This document shows, piece by piece, positions 9,249 through 12,776 of a DNA stretch of 12,776 bases. The notes under the pieces are model-generated. The model had not been told where the DNA came from. It worked only from the letters and a program-made list of their open reading frames with translations, and ran no database searches. Position numbers and translations under genes: made by a program. Numbering within the stretch: position 1 is the stretch's first letter; each line of letters opens with the position of its first letter. Source of the DNA: Acidobacteriota bacterium (GTDB lineage: Bacteria; Acidobacteriota; Vicinamibacteria; Vicinamibacterales; UBA2999); contig CANJYC010000030.1 of assembly GCA_947478985.1 (NCBI GenBank), positions 1-12,776 on the forward strand. The letters run 5' to 3'.

Positions 9249-12200
9249 ATGCTCGACTATCTCCGCAGACGCTCGGCTCCGCCATCCGATCTGATGGCGA
9301 TCATCTCCGAGGTGCGTGCACGCTGGCGCGCCAAGCTGGTGCTGCGCGGGGCTGTGCGCGTGGTTGCCCTCGCCCTCACGCTGTTCCTGGCGGCCGCGTA
9401 CGGGATGGAGTGGGCCAAGTTCAGTCCCCTGTCGATCATCGGTGCGCGCATCCTCATTGCCGCCGCGCTGGGTTTATCAATTTTCTTCTTCCTCGTCCGA
9501 CCACTTCGCCGCCGCGTGACTGATCAGCAGGTGGCGCTCTATCTCGAAGAGCACGACCCCTCGCTGCAGGCCACCCTCCTCAGTGCCATTGAAGCCACAC
9601 AGCGCGGTGAGGCGCCACTGTCTCCCGCGCTCGTCACCCGCCTCGTGGAGCAGGCCATCGAGCGCTGCAGTGCCACCGACGTGTCGCGTCGCGTCGAACG
9701 GATGCCGCTGCGGCGCTGGGGCATGCTGCTCGCGGCGTCAGCCGCCATCGCGGTGACGCTTGTCGTGCTCGGGCCGGCCGTGATTCGCAATGCGCTCACC
9801 GCCATTCTGCTGGTGTCGCGCGATGTCGAGGCGGCCGCGCCGTATCGCATTGCCGTGGTACCCGGAAACGCCAACCTGCCCAAGGGCGCAGATCAGACCA
9901 TCACGGCGACGCTCCAGGGATTTGACGCCGAGGGTGCATCGCTGATGGCCAGGCGTACGCCAGACGGCCCCTTCGAGCCGTTGTCGCTCGTGCGCAACGA
10001 TGCCGGCACGTATGAGGGGATGGTGTTCGACGTCGCCGAACCGCTCGAGTACTTCGTCGAGGCTGACGGCGTCCGTTCGCCGGTCTTCACGCTGAAAGTC
10101 GTTGACGTGCCGTACGTGCAGCGTCTCGAGCTCGAGTATCACTTCCCGGCCTACACGGACCTCGATCCGCAGAAGGTGGAGGACGGTGGCGACATCGCGG
10201 TGCTGCGCGGCACCGAAGTCCGGCTGCGGGTCTTCCCGACCATGAAGACGCCGGGCGGGCGCGTGGCGCTCAACGAGAACGAGTCGGTCGAGCTCAGCGC
10301 GCCGGCCGCGGATGGCTCGATGACGGCGTCGTTCAAGGCCGATAAGGACGGCTTCTACCATATCGAGTTACAGGCGCCGACCGGCGAACGCGTCGCCGCG
10401 TCTCCCAAGTACACGATCGATGTGCTGGCTGACCAAGCGCCTACCGTGTCCTTCACGAAGCCGGGACGCGATACGACCGCGTCGGCCATCGAGGAGGTGT
10501 TCGTCGAGGCCACGGCGCATGACGATTTCGGCGTGCGCGACCTCGAGCTGGTGTACTCCGTCAACGGCGGCGCGGAGAAGACCGTGAAGCTGTTTGCGGG
10601 CCGCAACCGTCTGCCGGAAGTGAGCGCCGGGCACACCTTCTACCTGGAGGAACTCAACGTGCAGCCGGGCGACGCCGTGTCCTACTTCGCGCGCGCTGCG
10701 GATAACGACGGCGTGGCAGGCGGGAAGGGCGCCACGAGCGACCTCTACTTCGTGCGCATCCGGCCGTTCAACAAGGACTTCAAGGAAGCGCAGTCGCAGG
10801 GCGGCGGCGGGGGCGGCGGTGGTGGTGGTGGCGGGCAGCAGCAGGTCGAGGCGCTCTCAGAGCAGCAGCGCCAGGTCATCTCGGCCACCTTCAATGTGCA
10901 GCGCGATCGTCGCGGGATGAACGCACAGAAGCTTCGCGAGAGCACGACGGTGGTCTCGCTGGCGCAGGCGCGTCTCCGCGAGCAGGTCGAGGGGCTCCTG
11001 ACGCGACTCGGCAGTCAGCTCGTGCAGCAGGACCCGGCGTTTGCCAAGATCGCGGAGATGCTGCCGCAGGCCGTGGCGGCCATGAGCGAGGCGGAGACCA
11101 AGCTCGCTGCGGTGAGCCCGGACGGTGCGCTGCCGCCCGAGCACAAGGCCCTGCAGATCCTCCAGAAGGCGGAGGAGGAATACGAGCAGCAGATCAGCGT
11201 ACAGCGCCAGCAGGGCGGAGGCGGCGGGGGCGGCGCCAGCGCGCAGCAGCAGGAACTGGCTGACATCTTCGATCAGGAACTCGAGAAGATGGCGAGCCGC
11301 TACGAGACCGCGAACCAGGCCTCCCAGCAGCAGGGCGACCGCCAGGTTGATGAGCTGCTCGAGAAGCTGAAAGAGCTCGCTCGGAGGCAGGAGCAGGAGG
11401 CCGAACGGCAGCGCCGTCGTACGCTCGACGCGCAGCAGGGAGGCGGTGCGAGCGGTGGCGGGTCCGCATCGAGCGGTGGCAGCGCGCAGCAGCGGGCGCT
11501 CGCCGAACAGGCGGAGGAAGCTGCGCGACGGCTCGAACGCCTGGCGCGCGATGAGCAGCGGCCGGATCTGATGGAGGGCGCGCGGCAGATGCGCGAAGCC
11601 GCTGATGCCATGCGGCGGGCAGCCGCCGGCGGAGACGCGAGCGCGTCGGCGCAGGCACAGGCGGCACTCGAGCGCCTGCAGGAGACGGAACGACGGCTGC
11701 AGCGCTCGCAGAGCGACCGTGCACAGCGCGACATCGAGGACGCAACCCGGCAGGCCGACGCGCTGGCGCGCCAGCAGAAGGAGATCGCCGACAGCGTGAA
11801 CGAGTTCGCCAGTCGCGGCGGAAATCCCCGCGCGAACCCCGCCAGCGGTCAGCAGGCACGCGCCATCAACGGGCAGAAGGAAGACCTCGAGAAGAAGCTG
11901 AGCGCCCTCGAGCAGCAGCTCGATCGTGCCGCGCGCGATGCGAGCAAGGAAGAGCGTCAGGCCTCGCGCAAGATGGCGGAGGCGGCCGGATCGATTCGCG
12001 ACAACCGGCTGCAGGACAAGGTTCGCTATTCACGCAACATGGTGAGTCGTGGCGCGGCACCGCAGTCGTTCTCGGCCACCGAAACCGATATCTCGAGCGG
12101 CATCGAAGAGCTGCAGAAGCGGCTCCAGGATGCCGCCTCCGCGGTCGGTCAGGGCGATGCCGCGAATCGGATGGAGACGGCGCTCGAGCGTGCGCGCCGC

Positions 12201-12776
12201 CTGGCGCGGGGCGCTGAGTCACTGCAGGAGCGCACGCGCGAGCGCGCGGAGCAGGGACAGCAGGCGCGCAATGGCCAGGGGCAGCCAGGGCAAGGGCAGC
12301 AGCCGGGCCGGGCCGGCCAGCCAGGGCAGGCAGGACAACAGGGTCAGCAGGCCCAAGGCCAGGGTCAGGGCCAACAGGCCAGAGGTCAGGGCCAGGGTCA
12401 GGACCAACAAGCTCAGGGCCAGCAGCAGGGCCAAGGGCAAGGACAGCAAGGTCAGCAGTCGCAACAGGGCCAAGGCCAAGGCCAAGGCCAAGGCCAAGGC
12501 CAGCAGGCGCAGGGCGGTGGCAACGGGAACGGTAACCAGTTCGGCGCCGGTGGCTTTGCCAACAATGGCGGTTTCGGCGGGGGGCTGGATGGCTGGTTCG
12601 GTGGCAATGGCCGCCTGACGGACGAAGCCATTCGGCAGATGCGTGGAGAGGTCCGCCAGTTCACCGGCGAGGCGCAGGACCTGCGACGCATGCTGGGCGC
12701 AGAGAACATGGATCCACGCGACCTTGATGAAATCCTCCGCACGCTGAGGCAGCTCGACGACCCGCGCGTGTATCAG
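9249..12776 (+). CDS. Large DUF4175 membrane protein (3' partial)
   Basis: The frame is open from ATG 9249 to the last base, 1176 residues with no stop, so the C-terminus is missing. Membrane helices lie at about 36-54, 61-84 and 157-178. Basic clusters (RPLRRR at 84-89, LRRW before the third) put residues 85-156 in the cytoplasm and everything after 180 in the periplasm. The cytoplasmic stretch DQQVALYLEEHDPSLQATLL and the Ig-like segments ELEYHFPAYTDLDPQKVEDG and AHDDFGVRDLELVYSVNG are typical of DUF4175 proteins. After a 12-Gly tract (518-529) the protein becomes long charged helices rich in Gln, Glu, Arg and Ala (about 530-1000), broken by a 7-Gly tract (656-662), then a Gln/Gly-rich repetitive segment (about 1002-1097), a Gly/Asn/Phe-rich linker and a more ordinary helical region to the window end. 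At this length it is on the large side for the family. Role unknown; context suggests the structural periplasmic part of the MoxR-VWA cluster. Confidence 0.88.
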   Translation, partial: MLDYLRRRSAPPSDLMAIISEVRARWRAKLVLRGAVRVVALALTLFLAAAYGMEWAKFSPLSIIGARILIAAALGLSIFFFLVRPLRRRVTDQQVALYLEEHDPSLQATLLSAIEATQRGEAPLSPALVTRLVEQAIERCSATDVSRRVERMPLRRWGMLLAASAAIAVTLVVLGPAVIRNALTAILLVSRDVEAAAPYRIAVVPGNANLPKGADQTITATLQGFDAEGASLMARRTPDGPFEPLSLVRNDAGTYEGMVFDVAEPLEYFVEADGVRSPVFTLKVVDVPYVQRLELEYHFPAYTDLDPQKVEDGGDIAVLRGTEVRLRVFPTMKTPGGRVALNENESVELSAPAADGSMTASFKADKDGFYHIELQAPTGERVAASPKYTIDVLADQAPTVSFTKPGRDTTASAIEEVFVEATAHDDFGVRDLELVYSVNGGAEKTVKLFAGRNRLPEVSAGHTFYLEELNVQPGDAVSYFARAADNDGVAGGKGATSDLYFVRIRPFNKDFKEAQSQGGGGGGGGGGGGQQQVEALSEQQRQVISATFNVQRDRRGMNAQKLRESTTVVSLAQARLREQVEGLLTRLGSQLVQQDPAFAKIAEMLPQAVAAMSEAETKLAAVSPDGALPPEHKALQILQKAEEEYEQQISVQRQQGGGGGGGASAQQQELADIFDQELEKMASRYETANQASQQQGDRQVDELLEKLKELARRQEQEAERQRRRTLDAQQGGGASGGGSASSGGSAQQRALAEQAEEAARRLERLARDEQRPDLMEGARQMREAADAMRRAAAGGDASASAQAQAALERLQETERRLQRSQSDRAQRDIEDATRQADALARQQKEIADSVNEFASRGGNPRANPASGQQARAINGQKEDLEKKLSALEQQLDRAARDASKEERQASRKMAEAAGSIRDNRLQDKVRYSRNMVSRGAAPQSFSATETDISSGIEELQKRLQDAASAVGQGDAANRMETALERARRLARGAESLQERTRERAEQGQQARNGQGQPGQGQQPGRAGQPGQAGQQGQQAQGQGQGQQARGQGQGQDQQAQGQQQGQGQGQQGQQSQQGQGQGQGQGQGQQAQGGGNGNGNQFGAGGFANNGGFGGGLDGWFGGNGRLTDEAIRQMRGEVRQFTGEAQDLRRMLGAENMDPRDLDEILRTLRQLDDPRVYQ
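10800..10835 (+). repeat. 12-glycine codon tract
   Basis: Twelve consecutive Gly codons (GGC, GGG and GGT mixed) join the Ig-like part of the DUF4175 protein to its helical part. Mixed codons suggest the glycine run itself is maintained rather than being a recent slippage product. It is probably a flexible linker. Confidence 0.85.
11214..11234 (+). repeat. 7-glycine codon tract
   Basis: Seven consecutive Gly codons between two long helical stretches of the DUF4175 protein, flanked by QQ and ASAQQQ. It probably forms a hinge in the rod. Confidence 0.8.
12252..12539 (+). repeat. Gln/Gly-rich low-complexity coding repeat
   Basis: About 96 residues made almost entirely of Gln and Gly with some Ala, Pro, Arg, Asn and Ser, in short units such as GQGQQ and GQQAQ. 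At DNA level it is an imperfect array of CAG/CAA and GGC/GGG/GGT codons. It is in frame with the DUF4175 gene and predicted to be disordered and periplasmic. Confidence 0.85.
12468..12503 (+). repeat. Tandem GGCCAA hexamer array
   Basis: Five perfect GGCCAA units (12468-12497) followed by GGCCAG, encoding Gly-Gln repeats inside the DUF4175 gene. The near identity, in contrast to the diverged surroundings, suggests recent slippage. The 6-bp unit keeps the frame when copy number changes. Confidence 0.9.

Noticed and set aside
12219..12497. Leu/Ala-rich hydrophobic - strand frame that looks like membrane helices
   Set aside because: It is simply the complement of the Gln/Gly codon repeat (CAG/GGC read backwards gives Leu/Ala codons).
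12252..12539. CRISPR or mobile-element repeat
   Set aside because: The repeat is in frame within a coding region, has no spacers and is explained by Gln/Gly codons.

Overview
The window reads as one block of GC-rich bacterial chromosome in which every convincing gene lies on the + strand with almost no intergenic space. I see no tRNA, rRNA, CRISPR array, insertion sequence or phage gene. The protein set (DUF4159, VWA/GATase-like membrane protein, caspase-like protein, MoxR, DUF58, BatA-type VWA protein, DUF4175) and the base composition suggest Acidobacteriota, most likely Vicinamibacteria. This is inference from gene content; Gemmatimonadota or a related group cannot be excluded.

Layout. 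1-1017: 3' part of a polytopic membrane acyltransferase of the HGSNAT/DUF1624 type, cut by the window start. 1028-1864: secreted DUF4159 protein. 1891-4182: 763-residue membrane-anchored VWA protein with a GATase-like module. 4187-5122: caspase/C13-like protein with no cysteine at all. 5190-6242: MoxR-type AAA+ ATPase. 6239-7153: DUF58 protein with a VWA-like MIDAS motif. 7150-9180: BatA-type VWA protein. 9249-12776: very large DUF4175 protein, open to the window end, with Gly tracts, long helices and a Gln/Gly-rich repetitive segment.

How they may work together. MoxR ATPases typically act with VWA-domain partners (RavA-ViaA and the MoxR-Bat clusters are the named precedents) as chaperone-like machines that assemble or activate other proteins. 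Here the ATPase and DUF58 protein look cytoplasmic. The positive-inside rule puts the large domains of both VWA membrane proteins and the C-terminal bulk of the DUF4175 protein in the periplasm, together with the secreted DUF4159 protein. The cluster therefore looks like a cytoplasmic ATPase module coupled to an envelope complex. Overlapping stop/start codons (6239-6242 and 7150-7153) and gaps of 4 to 67 bases elsewhere support one transcription unit.

The most unusual points are the cysteine-less caspase-like protein and a GATase-like strand/helix pattern that seems to recur in three different proteins of the cluster, none with an evident catalytic cysteine. The complex may be built largely from non-catalytic copies of enzyme folds driven by one ATPase.
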